NCBI GenBank assembly: GCA_964444885.1
Contig: CAYUIZ010000003.1
Coordinates: 29,181-93,180, forward strand
Direction: 5' to 3'
Length of the DNA: 64,000 nt
From: CAYRGQ01 sp964444885
GTDB lineage: Bacteria > Bacteroidota > Bacteroidia > Sphingobacteriales > Sphingobacteriaceae
The notes beneath the pieces are model-generated. The model saw nothing but the letters and a program-made list of their open reading frames with translations. It searched no databases and had not been told where the DNA came from. A program made the position numbers and the translations under genes. This document shows positions 51,280 to 59,305 of the stretch, piece after piece. How positions within the stretch are numbered: position 1 is the first letter of the stretch; the number at the start of each line of letters is the position of its first letter.

Positions 51280-51795
51280 ATGAAAAGAGCAAGGCTTGTG
51301 TTATTGGGTTCCGCGTTATGTTTTTTGATGTTAGCTGCTGTGCCGGGGCAGGCGCAAGAGTCGCCTTCATATTCACAGGCTGTGGGTGGCCGTTTCGGCG
51401 TGGCCAATGGCATCACCTACAAACATTTTCTGAATGAAAGCCACGCGATTGACGGTATCGTCAATTTCCAGGGCAACCGCAGTTTTGCGCTGTTCAAATT
51501 GCTGGCACTTTATGAGATCCACTTGCCCATCTATTTTGTAGACGTGGAGGGGTTGCAGTGGTACTACGGTTTCGGTGGTGGTATCGGCAGTTACCGGTAT
51601 AAGAACATAGGTGAGTCGCGCTACGACGAGCGGGGATTGGCATGGAGCTTCGATGGTGTCTTGGGATTGGATTATAAATTGCCGACCGCACCGCTGAATT
51701 TTTCACTAGACTGGAAGCCTACGATGGAACTGACGCCCGAAAGCGGGGTGCGCTTCGATGGCATCGGCCTTTCGATACGGTACGTTATCCGGTAA
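51280..51795 (+). CDS. small outer-membrane beta-barrel protein, unknown function
   Basis: 171 residues from ATG 51280, giving signal KRARLVLLGSALCFLMLAAVPGQAQ. Mature part: alternating aromatic and glycine strands (YYGFGGGIGSYRY, FDGVLGLDYKL) ending in IGLSIRYVIR, an eight-strand barrel pattern like OmpA/PagP-type porins. It resembles Bacteroidota 'outer membrane beta-barrel' hypotheticals. A weak TAATTTTT box is 12 bases before the start. Confidence 0.75.
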   Translation: MKRARLVLLGSALCFLMLAAVPGQAQESPSYSQAVGGRFGVANGITYKHFLNESHAIDGIVNFQGNRSFALFKLLALYEIHLPIYFVDVEGLQWYYGFGGGIGSYRYKNIGESRYDERGLAWSFDGVLGLDYKLPTAPLNFSLDWKPTMELTPESGVRFDGIGLSIRYVIR

Positions 51796-51860
51796 ACAGC
51801 AAACGGTTTGGGTCGGATATGGACACCGGCTTGGAAGTAGGATCGGCGTAAAAAGGAATA

Positions 51861-51910
51861 GGGGTTAACGGTTCGGCAGCTTGGCGAAGTGGCCAAACTG
51901 CTTGTTAGCG
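51861..51910 (-). repeat. left structured attC-like site of the AT-rich insert
   Basis: Outer box GGGGTTAAC (51861-51869), hairpin GCAGCTTGGC-GAAGTG-GCCAAACTGC (51876-51901, one mismatch on this strand, a wobble pair on the other) and inner box GTTAGCG (51904-51910). Read on the minus strand it is CGCTAAC-stem-GTTAACCCC, the same order as the right site on the plus strand. Confidence 0.55.
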
Positions 51911-51917
51911 TTAGCTC

Positions 51918-52949
51918 TTATTTTTTGAAATATATTTTGTTCGCTAAGTTTTGTAGGTCTGCACTATCTGTATTACAGAGAATTATTAGGATTTTATCAA
52001 AGTTTTTATTTGTAATAATTTCAGAATTAAAGCCGTCAATATTTCCGCTTCTTCTGTAAACATTTAGGTTTTCATCGTAATAAAATCCAAATGTAGGTTT
52101 GCCCGAAAGCCAATCGATGTATTCATCGACTTGAGGTTTTAAAAGATATTGAGATTTTGATTTTTCAGAAATTAATTTATTGTCTTTTATAGCGAGTAGA
52201 AGTTTTAGCAAGTCTTCAGTTGTCGAATATATTCCACCGGCTCCAAAATAATTTGAGATATATCTTCTATCATTAAATAGAGGTTCATCTTTGTTTCCCT
52301 CCCCAAAAGAATAATTGTGATAACCGTAAGCCAAATTTTTGATTATTTCATTTTCACTAACAAAACCGGTGTTGTCCAATTTTAAGGGTTTCAAAATTAA
52401 GCGTTCGATTGATTTTGAAAACGGTTCAGATGTAACTGTTTCTATGATTTTTGACAACAACACAAAATCAACATTGTTATAATTGAATTTTAACGTGTCA
52501 TTTGGCGATTTTCTGACAAACTCCTTTATGTAGTCATCAATAGAATATTTATTTACAACCGCTTTGATGGGTTCGTTTTCCAAGCCTGAATGATGAAGTA
52601 TTAAATCTTGGATTGTAATATTTTTACATTCTTCGGCAATATTGGGAATAAATTTTTCAGTTCTGTCATTGAAATCAATCAGACCTTTTTCTTTAAGTTG
52701 GATTATTGCAAGTGATGTAAACAGTTTGGTTACCGATGCTATCGGAAATCGAGTGTTATTGTCAATTTCTACATTAAACTGAAGGTTAGAAAAGCCTTTG
52801 CTTATTTTTTGAGTTTGTTTTCCGTCAACGTATAGAACCGTTCCGTTGAAATGTCCCTTTTCAAATTCTTGGTTTATTATTTCTTCGATATTGTTTTGTC
52901 CGAATAAGATTAAAGGAATAAATAAGAATGTCGTCACGAAAAATTTCAT
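51918..52949 (-). CDS. serine hydrolase, beta-lactamase/penicillin-binding-protein-like, horizontally acquired
   Basis: 343 residues with a short signal peptide (FFVTTFLFIPLILFGQ). Class C/AmpC-like motifs: S-x-x-K in FPIASVTKLF, Y-x-N in FNYNNVDFVLLSKIIE and RSGNIDGF in place of the KTG/HxG motif. It may be an esterase, D-aminopeptidase or carboxypeptidase; true beta-lactamase activity is not shown. Codon use is strongly AT-rich and unlike all neighbours. It is the only gene inside the structured insert 51861-53010. Confidence 0.88.
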   Translation of the reverse strand: MKFFVTTFLFIPLILFGQNNIEEIINQEFEKGHFNGTVLYVDGKQTQKISKGFSNLQFNVEIDNNTRFPIASVTKLFTSLAIIQLKEKGLIDFNDRTEKFIPNIAEECKNITIQDLILHHSGLENEPIKAVVNKYSIDDYIKEFVRKSPNDTLKFNYNNVDFVLLSKIIETVTSEPFSKSIERLILKPLKLDNTGFVSENEIIKNLAYGYHNYSFGEGNKDEPLFNDRRYISNYFGAGGIYSTTEDLLKLLLAIKDNKLISEKSKSQYLLKPQVDEYIDWLSGKPTFGFYYDENLNVYRRSGNIDGFNSEIITNKNFDKILIILCNTDSADLQNLANKIYFKK

Positions 52950-52979
52950 GCTTTATGCAGTTTGTTCGGGAAAAATTAC

Positions 52980-53010
52980 CGCTAACTCGCGGGATTGCGA
53001 GGTTAACCCC
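52980..53010 (+). repeat. right structured attC-like site of the AT-rich insert
   Basis: CGCTAAC (52980-52986), stem TCGC-GGGATT-GCGA (52987-53000) and GTTAACCCC (53002-53010) with an extra unpaired G at 53001. The short stem and extrahelical base recall integron attC sites. The outer T-rich flank TTCTTTTTT resembles the left site's flank in reverse. Confidence 0.55.
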
Positions 53011-53052
53011 TTCTTTTTTGCCCTAGATTTGGGTTTGGACTTGACCGTTTGC

Positions 53053-54855
53053 CTAGCGCGCAGATAACCAAACCTGGCCCAAGCGTTTTTGTTCTGCGGT
53101 CGCAAGGGCATAACGCTGCAGGGCGTAGGCGCCTTCTGCGGTAGGTTTGAGCGTGACGGCGAGCTCCCGGATAATCCCGTCGCGTGAGATTAGTACCTTG
53201 ATTTCATCGCCCACGGAAGCTTGCTGTAGGACGTGGGCTAGTTCGCGCCCGGCTGCGTCAAGACGAGTCCCGTCGATGGCAATGATTTCGTCCCGCGCAC
53301 TGATGCCTCCGTCCCAGGCGCTGCCGTTCCGGGTGACACCGGTTACCATAATACGCCCGTCTGAAATGGTCGTCCGGATGCCTAGGTCAGCGATGCGGCG
53401 CCCCTCGTTTTGATCGATCAGTTCGTAGCCGATGGCACGTAGGTAGGCATTATAGTCGACGGCGTCGACGGAGTGCGCAGCACGGAATATTTCGGCGACA
53501 GACACCCCCGTAACTGATTCGATAAGCGCTTCTAGTTCAGATTCTTTAAAACCTCTATCTAAATCAATATGGAAGTGCTGATACGCTGCCTTTAGCACGT
53601 CGTCGAGGCTTTTTTCACCATTCGTTTCCGCAATGATTTTGGCGTCCATAGCCAGTGAAAGCAAGGCGCCTTTGTTGTAGTAGGAAACTGTCGAATTCGG
53701 GGAGTTTTCGTCAGGCCGGTAATACTTGACCCAAGCATCGAAACTAGCCTCAGCCACTGGCTGGATTTGGTTGCCCGGTCGGTTTTCCACGGCGTTGAAA
53801 TCAATGCCCAGCAGTTGCAAATAAGTGGCCTCACCCACCAATCCCGCTCGCAGCAGAAGGTGATTGTCGTAATACGAGGTGAACCCTTCCATGATCCACA
53901 GGGCCGTCGTGTAGTTTTCGCCTGTATAATCAAACGGTCCCAGTTCGATCGGACGCAGGCGCTTGACGTGCCACAGGTGAAAGTACTCGTGGGCGACCAG
54001 CCCCAAGAAGCTGGTATAGACGCGCGGGTTGGTATAGCCGTTGCGCGTGGCGCCCAACACGGTGGAGTTCAGGTGTTCGAGTCCGCCGCCACCCGATTGG
54101 TAATGATGGACAATAAACACATACCGTTTATTGGGATTGACCCCGAAAATACGGGTAGATTCTTCGATGATCGCGGTAAAATCGCTGATGAGGCGGTCCT
54201 TGTCGTAGTTGCCGCCACCGACCATCGCTACTTCGTGCAATACGCCGGCCGCCTCAAAGGAGAAGATGTCCTGATTGCCTACCTCGATGGGCGAGTCATA
54301 CAAGATGTCGAAGTCGGGCGCCGTGTAGGTAAAGGGTTTTCCGTGCACGGGTTCCAATCCCGTGGATACGGCCGACCACGACGCATGCGGGGTGATGGTG
54401 ACTTCGGCCGGATGGTCGAGGTGCCCATCTACATAAAGAAATGTAGCCGCAGGCGAGAGAAACGCGTGCGAATCATCAATGATATTGGTTCGAACCGATA
54501 TTTCGAAGCCATAGAGGCGATAGCTGACCACCGCATGGCCATTTGGATTGGCTACGCGCCAGGTATGCTTGTCGATTTTTTTTACTTCCAGCGTATTTCC
54601 TTGGTCGTCGTGTGCTTCAAACGACTCCAAGTTGCGCGTATATTCCCGAACTAAGTAGGACCCCGGTGTCCAGACGGGCATTTTGAGGTCGACGTATTCT
54701 TGCCTAAAGCCGGAAACCTCCATCCGGATATCGGCATAATGAGCCTGTGGCTCGCTGAAAGAAACTTCAAATCGGATCGACGTATCGGCAAATGTGCTTG
54801 CGGCAGTGGCAGTCATAAGAACTAGGGCAAAAACGTTGGATAATACTTGCTTCAT
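53053..54855 (-). CDS. M61 family glycyl aminopeptidase with PDZ domain
   Basis: 600 residues with signal peptide (NVFALVLMTATAASTFADTS). The zinc motif H289-E290-Y-F-H293 lies in LVAHEYFHLWHVKRLRP, followed by the M61 Glu region and a C-terminal PDZ-like domain (about 495-585, GSAWDGGISARDEIIAIDG). M61 enzymes remove N-terminal Gly/Ala residues and act in the periplasm. The motif and architecture are complete. It is divergently transcribed from the efflux operon. Confidence 0.95.
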   Translation of the reverse strand: MKQVLSNVFALVLMTATAASTFADTSIRFEVSFSEPQAHYADIRMEVSGFRQEYVDLKMPVWTPGSYLVREYTRNLESFEAHDDQGNTLEVKKIDKHTWRVANPNGHAVVSYRLYGFEISVRTNIIDDSHAFLSPAATFLYVDGHLDHPAEVTITPHASWSAVSTGLEPVHGKPFTYTAPDFDILYDSPIEVGNQDIFSFEAAGVLHEVAMVGGGNYDKDRLISDFTAIIEESTRIFGVNPNKRYVFIVHHYQSGGGGLEHLNSTVLGATRNGYTNPRVYTSFLGLVAHEYFHLWHVKRLRPIELGPFDYTGENYTTALWIMEGFTSYYDNHLLLRAGLVGEATYLQLLGIDFNAVENRPGNQIQPVAEASFDAWVKYYRPDENSPNSTVSYYNKGALLSLAMDAKIIAETNGEKSLDDVLKAAYQHFHIDLDRGFKESELEALIESVTGVSVAEIFRAAHSVDAVDYNAYLRAIGYELIDQNEGRRIADLGIRTTISDGRIMVTGVTRNGSAWDGGISARDEIIAIDGTRLDAAGRELAHVLQQASVGDEIKVLISRDGIIRELAVTLKPTAEGAYALQRYALATAEQKRLGQVWLSAR

Positions 54856-54858
54856 AAC

Positions 54859-54888
54859 TACATTTGTTAGGTGAGCCCCACAAATGTA
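54859..54888. promoter_or_regulatory. mirrored divergent promoters: M61 peptidase and efflux operon
   Basis: TACATTTG on the plus strand (54859-54866) and TACATTTG on the minus strand (54881-54888) form a perfect 8-base inverted repeat with 14 bases between. Each has a -33 match: TTG at 54836-54838 (20-base spacer, plus) and TTTG at 54909-54912 (20-base spacer, minus). Confidence 0.6.
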
Positions 54889-55059
54889 ACCGTATAAACC
54901 ACGGCAAGCAAATTTATTGTTTTGCAGGCGGTTTGGAGCTGTAAAATTAGTGATACAGCAGGGGAATGCGTGGAGTTTACATTATTTTTACGGTTTAAGT
55001 CAATTCCGGCTCATGCACGGCGAACTGTCGCTCGGCGGGCCATCCACAACAAGCTTCTG

Positions 55060-56130
55060 ATGCGAAAAAAATACCTTTATATTCTCCTAGCCCTCGTGAT
55101 TGTTGCGGCGATGAGCTACTTCTTTACCCGCGAAGCCAAGCCGAAAATCAGTGCGCCAGTGGCTAACACCGGCGGTGCTGCCATGGAAGTGAACGCCATC
55201 GTCGTGCAGCCCGGAGTATTTTCCAATGTCATCAGCCTGTCGGGGTCGATCGAGCCTAACGAGCAGGTGCAGATCCGGAGCGAAGTGTCGGGTATTGTCC
55301 GCAGCCTTTCCTTTCAGGAAGGGACAAACGTGCAGAAAGGGCAGCTTTTGTTTCGCATTGACGACACCGAGTTGCAAGCGCAGCTCTCGCAAGCCAGCAC
55401 CCAGGAAAAACTGGCGGCCGACAATGAAAACCGTGCCCGCTTGCTGCTGGAAAAAGAAGCCATTAGCGTCCAAGAGTATGACGTAGCTTTAGCGGATTAT
55501 GAGTCATCCAGGGCGCAATCCGCGCTGATCCGCGCGCAGATTGAAAAAACGTACATCCGGGCTCCGTTTAGCGGGAAGATAGGCTTGCGTTCTATCTCCG
55601 AAGGTGAATACCTGACGCCAGCCACGGCCGTGGCGAACCTCATGAGCGTCAATCCGGTGAAAATCCAGTTTGCCGTGCCGGAGCGGTACAGCGCGCAAAT
55701 CGGGGTGAAGCAGAAACTTCAGTTTCTGGTGTCGGGCTCCAATGTGCGCCACGATGCGGAAGTTTATGCCATTGAGCCCGGCGTGGATCCCACCACGCGC
55801 ACCATCAGCATCCGGGCGATCGCAGCCAATCCCGACGGCACGCTGTTTCCCGGTTCATTCGCGCATATCGATTTTCCGTTGAACCAAGTTGACGACGCTA
55901 TCTTGATACCCAGCCAGGCGGTCATCCCCGTACAGCATGGCAAGCAAGTGTTTGTTTATCGTAATGGCGTCGCCATGGCCGTTCCCGTGGAAGCCGAAAA
56001 CCGGACATCGACCGACGTGCTGATCAACCAGGGATTATCCGTCGGCGATACGATATTGGTGTCGGGCATATTGTCCATCCGCGACGGCGACTCGGTGCGG
56101 GTAAATATTATCGAACAGCAAAATGACTAG
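55060..56130 (+). CDS. RND efflux periplasmic adaptor (MFP) subunit
   Basis: 356 residues from ATG 55060 (RKKYLYILLALVIVAAMSYFF), one N-terminal membrane anchor. It has the lipoyl/biotinyl hairpin (LSGSIEPNEQVQIRSEVSG with the coiled coil about 90-150) and beta-barrel and membrane-proximal domains typical of AcrA/MexA-like HlyD proteins. It links the RND pump to TolC. The first gene of the adaptor-pump-TolC operon; the next gene begins four bases after its stop. Confidence 0.94.
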   Translation: MRKKYLYILLALVIVAAMSYFFTREAKPKISAPVANTGGAAMEVNAIVVQPGVFSNVISLSGSIEPNEQVQIRSEVSGIVRSLSFQEGTNVQKGQLLFRIDDTELQAQLSQASTQEKLAADNENRARLLLEKEAISVQEYDVALADYESSRAQSALIRAQIEKTYIRAPFSGKIGLRSISEGEYLTPATAVANLMSVNPVKIQFAVPERYSAQIGVKQKLQFLVSGSNVRHDAEVYAIEPGVDPTTRTISIRAIAANPDGTLFPGSFAHIDFPLNQVDDAILIPSQAVIPVQHGKQVFVYRNGVAMAVPVEAENRTSTDVLINQGLSVGDTILVSGILSIRDGDSVRVNIIEQQND

Positions 56131-56133
56131 GTC

Positions 56134-59100
56134 ATGAGTTTATCCACCATTAGTGTCAAGCGGCCGGTACTGGCCATCGTCATGAACTTGGCCTTGATCT
56201 TGTTCGGCGTGATCGGCTACACGTTCCTCGGTGTGCGGGAGTACCCTTCCATCGACCCGCCAATTGTGTCGGTGCGGACGAATTACGCCGGAGCCAACCC
56301 GGAGATTATCGAATCGCAGATAACCGAGCCGCTCGAAAGAGCCATCAACCAGATTGACGGCATCCGAAATTTGTCTTCGTCCAGCAGCCAGGGCTCAAGC
56401 CGGATTAATATTGAATTCGTGCTGAGCAAGGATCTGGAGGAAGCGGCGAACGACGTGCGTGATAAGGTTTCGCAGGCAATGCGAAGCCTCCCGCAGGACA
56501 TCGACGCACCGCCGGTCGTGTCCAAAGCCGATGCCGACTCCGAGCCCATCATTGTGCTGTCGGTGCGCAGTGAAACACGGGATCCATTGAGCCTAAATGA
56601 TGTTGCTGACAACGTTATCGCGCAGCGGTTGCAAACCTTGGAAGGGGTCAGCTCGATACAGATCTGGGGGCAAAAGCGCTACGCGATGCGCCTTTGGATA
56701 GATCCCATGCGGCTGGCCGCTTACGGCCTCACGCCACTGGATATCCGCAATGCCCTAAACCGGCAAAACGTAGAGCTTCCCACCGGCAAGATCGTGGGCG
56801 AAAATACGGAGCTGACCGTGAAAACGGTGGGTAACCTAACGAATGAGGAAGAATTTAACAGCCTGATCATCCATTCCGAAGGGGACAGGATTATCCGCTT
56901 TGGCGACGTGGGCAAAGCCGTGCTGGGTGCCGAAAACCTGGAAACCGATATCCGCGAATCGCTGACGCCCATGGTGGCACTGGCCGTCATTCCGCAGCCG
57001 GGGACGAACTATATTGACATTGCCGAGGGTTTTTACAGCCGGCTTGAGCAGTTGCGCAACGAGGTGCCTGCTGATATTTCCATGGAGGTAGCGATCGACA
57101 ATACCTTGTTTATCAAACGATCGGTGACGGAGGTAGCCGAGACCATTTTGATTGCACTTGTACTGGTGATTATCATCATTTACCTGTTCTTCCGGAATTG
57201 GGGCATCGCTTTCCGTCCGCTCATCGATATCCCGGTATCGCTGATCGCGACGTTCTTCATCATGTACCTTTTTGGCTTTTCGATTAACGTGCTGACCTTG
57301 CTGGCTATCGTGCTGGCTACGGGCCTGGTGGTCGATGACGGCATCGTGGTGACCGAAGTGATTTACAAAAAGGTGGAAGAGGGGATGAGCCCGATTCAGG
57401 CGGCAATCAAGGGTTCGAACGAGATTTTGTTTGCCGTCATTTCCATATCCGTCACGCTGGCGGCGGTATTCTTGCCGGTGATGTTTATGGAAGGGTTTGT
57501 CGGGCGGCTATTCCGAGAGTTTGGGGTGGTCATCGCCTCGGCAGTATTGATTTCCGCTTTTGTTGCCCTGACGTTGACGCCGATGCTAAACGCATACCTG
57601 ATGCCTAAGGGCGGGCCTAAGCATTCGCGGTTTTACCTGTGGTCAGAGCCGTTTTTCGAGAAAATGACGACGGGTTATGCCAATACTTTGCGGCGGTTTA
57701 TGTCCGCAAAATGGATGAGCTTCCCGATCTTGGCGATTTGCTTTGGGATGATTGTCTGGTTTTGGATTACCTTAAAGAAGGAAACCGCGCCCTACGAGGA
57801 TCGTAGTCTCATCAGCGCCAGCGTGACGGGGCCGGAAGGCAGTACGTTTGAGTATATGGATCGCTTTATGCTCGAATTGGCGCAGTTGGTGAATGATTCC
57901 GTTCCCGAAAAGCGTGTCAATATCGTTAACACTTCACCCGGATGGGGCGGCACGGGGTCGCCAAATACCGGACGGATGCGTATTGGCCTAGTCCCACCCG
58001 ATGAGCGGGAGCGCTCGCAAGACGAAATAGCGGATGCCCTGACACGCCATGCGCGAAAGTATACCGAAGCGCGTACGTTCTTTTCCCAACAGCCGACGAT
58101 CTCGGTCAACCGCCGTGGAGGGATGCCCATTCAGTATATCATTCATGCACCCAACTTTGCGATGCTGGAAGAAAAGATTCCCGAATTTATGCAAGTGGCG
58201 AGTACAGACCCGGCGTTTGCCAATGTGGACGTCAACCTCAAGTTTAACCGGCCGGAGCTGAGTATCACGATCGACCGTGAGAAGGCACAGAGCCTGGGGG
58301 TATCCGTTTTGGATGTAGCCCAGACCCTCCAGTTGTCGTTGACCGGCCAGCGTTTTGCATACTTTATCATGAACGGCAAGCAATATCAGGTCATCGGGCA
58401 GTTTTCGGACCAAGACCGGTCCAGGCCACTCGACTTGGCGACGATCAACGTCCGCAATGCCAGCGGCGACCTGATCCGGCTTGACAATGTCGTGCAGATG
58501 GAGGAGAACTCCAGTCCGCCGCAGCTCTATCACAACAACCGCATGATGTCTGCCACCGTGTCGGCGTCGCTATCGCGGGGGTATTCCATGGAAGACGGCA
58601 TCAACGCTATGGACCGGATCGCGGATAACGTGTTGGACGATCGATTTTCGATTGATTTAGGCGGTGAGTCGCGCGATTTTCAGGAAAGCAGCAGCAATAC
58701 GCTATTTGCTTTCGGGCTGGCACTGCTCTTGGTATACTTGATTTTGGCTGCGCAGTTTGAGAGTTTCCTTGATCCGTTTATCATCATCCTGACGGTACCC
58801 ATGGCGGTAGCTGGAGCCATGCTGTCCCTGTGGCTCACGGGTCAGTCGTGGAACGTATTTAGCCAGATTGGGACGATCATGCTCATTGGGTTGGTGACCA
58901 AGAACGGGATTCTTATCGTCGAGTTTGCCAACCAACTGAAGGAAAAGAAAGGGCTTCCTGTGGCGCAGGCGATTGTGGAAGCGGCCGAAGCCCGTCTGCG
59001 TCCTATCCTGATGACCAGTTTTGCGATCGCGCTGGGTGCCTTGCCGATTGCCGTGGCTTTCGGGGCTGCTGCTACGAGCCGTGTGGGCATGGGTGTCGTC

Positions 59101-59250
59101 ATCGTGGGCGGTACGCTGTTTTCACTCATTCTGACGCTCTATGTTATCCCAGCGGTGTACGCGCTGTGGTCGCGGGAGCATAGGGTGAACCCCGACTTGG
59201 TGGAAGCCGAACGCGTGGAGCGGGAAGAAAAAATGTTGCAACAAGTATAG
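56134..59250 (+). CDS. RND efflux transporter permease (HAE1 family)
   Basis: 1038 residues, twelve helices. N-terminus SLSTISVKRPVLAIVMNLALILFGVIGY; proton-relay pair Asp401-Asp402 in GLVVDDGIVVTEVIYK; second half starts near 525. The periplasmic loops carry the AcrB-like porter domains. It pumps hydrophobic compounds using proton motive force and works with the adaptor and TolC encoded next to it. Drug specificity cannot be predicted from sequence. Confidence 0.96.
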   Translation: MSLSTISVKRPVLAIVMNLALILFGVIGYTFLGVREYPSIDPPIVSVRTNYAGANPEIIESQITEPLERAINQIDGIRNLSSSSSQGSSRINIEFVLSKDLEEAANDVRDKVSQAMRSLPQDIDAPPVVSKADADSEPIIVLSVRSETRDPLSLNDVADNVIAQRLQTLEGVSSIQIWGQKRYAMRLWIDPMRLAAYGLTPLDIRNALNRQNVELPTGKIVGENTELTVKTVGNLTNEEEFNSLIIHSEGDRIIRFGDVGKAVLGAENLETDIRESLTPMVALAVIPQPGTNYIDIAEGFYSRLEQLRNEVPADISMEVAIDNTLFIKRSVTEVAETILIALVLVIIIIYLFFRNWGIAFRPLIDIPVSLIATFFIMYLFGFSINVLTLLAIVLATGLVVDDGIVVTEVIYKKVEEGMSPIQAAIKGSNEILFAVISISVTLAAVFLPVMFMEGFVGRLFREFGVVIASAVLISAFVALTLTPMLNAYLMPKGGPKHSRFYLWSEPFFEKMTTGYANTLRRFMSAKWMSFPILAICFGMIVWFWITLKKETAPYEDRSLISASVTGPEGSTFEYMDRFMLELAQLVNDSVPEKRVNIVNTSPGWGGTGSPNTGRMRIGLVPPDERERSQDEIADALTRHARKYTEARTFFSQQPTISVNRRGGMPIQYIIHAPNFAMLEEKIPEFMQVASTDPAFANVDVNLKFNRPELSITIDREKAQSLGVSVLDVAQTLQLSLTGQRFAYFIMNGKQYQVIGQFSDQDRSRPLDLATINVRNASGDLIRLDNVVQMEENSSPPQLYHNNRMMSATVSASLSRGYSMEDGINAMDRIADNVLDDRFSIDLGGESRDFQESSSNTLFAFGLALLLVYLILAAQFESFLDPFIIILTVPMAVAGAMLSLWLTGQSWNVFSQIGTIMLIGLVTKNGILIVEFANQLKEKKGLPVAQAIVEAAEARLRPILMTSFAIALGALPIAVAFGAAATSRVGMGVVIVGGTLFSLILTLYVIPAVYALWSREHRVNPDLVEAERVEREEKMLQQV

Positions 59251-59251
59251 A

Positions 59252-59289
59252 AAGGGCGGCGTGACGGGAACGACCCGTGCGGCCGCCTT
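59252..59289 (+). repeat. intercistronic hairpin between pump and TolC genes
   Basis: An imperfect GC-rich stem around apex GGGAACGACCC, similar in its GGAACGACC core to the adk-obg hairpin. No T run; likely transcript processing or attenuation of the TolC gene. Confidence 0.45.
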
Positions 59290-59305
59290 GATGTGAAAGG
59301 ATACT

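Larger units (their letters stand above)
51861..53010. mobile_element. AT-rich single-gene insert with inverted end sites
   Basis: About 1.15 kb of sharply lower GC (a sample line at 52021-52080 is 33%, against 65% at 53101-53160) carries one gene and is bounded on both sides by structured sites with identical 9-base outer boxes (GGGGTTAAC/GTTAACCCC) and 7-base inner boxes (GTTAGCG/CGCTAAC). No transposase or integrase is inside. This is consistent with a horizontally acquired cassette, but the boundaries are inferred. Confidence 0.55.

Noticed and set aside
53767..54654. 295-codon plus-strand frame opposite the M61 peptidase
   Set aside because: Shadow of the M61 reading frame; no domain, no promoter in place, and the M61 motifs are on the other strand.
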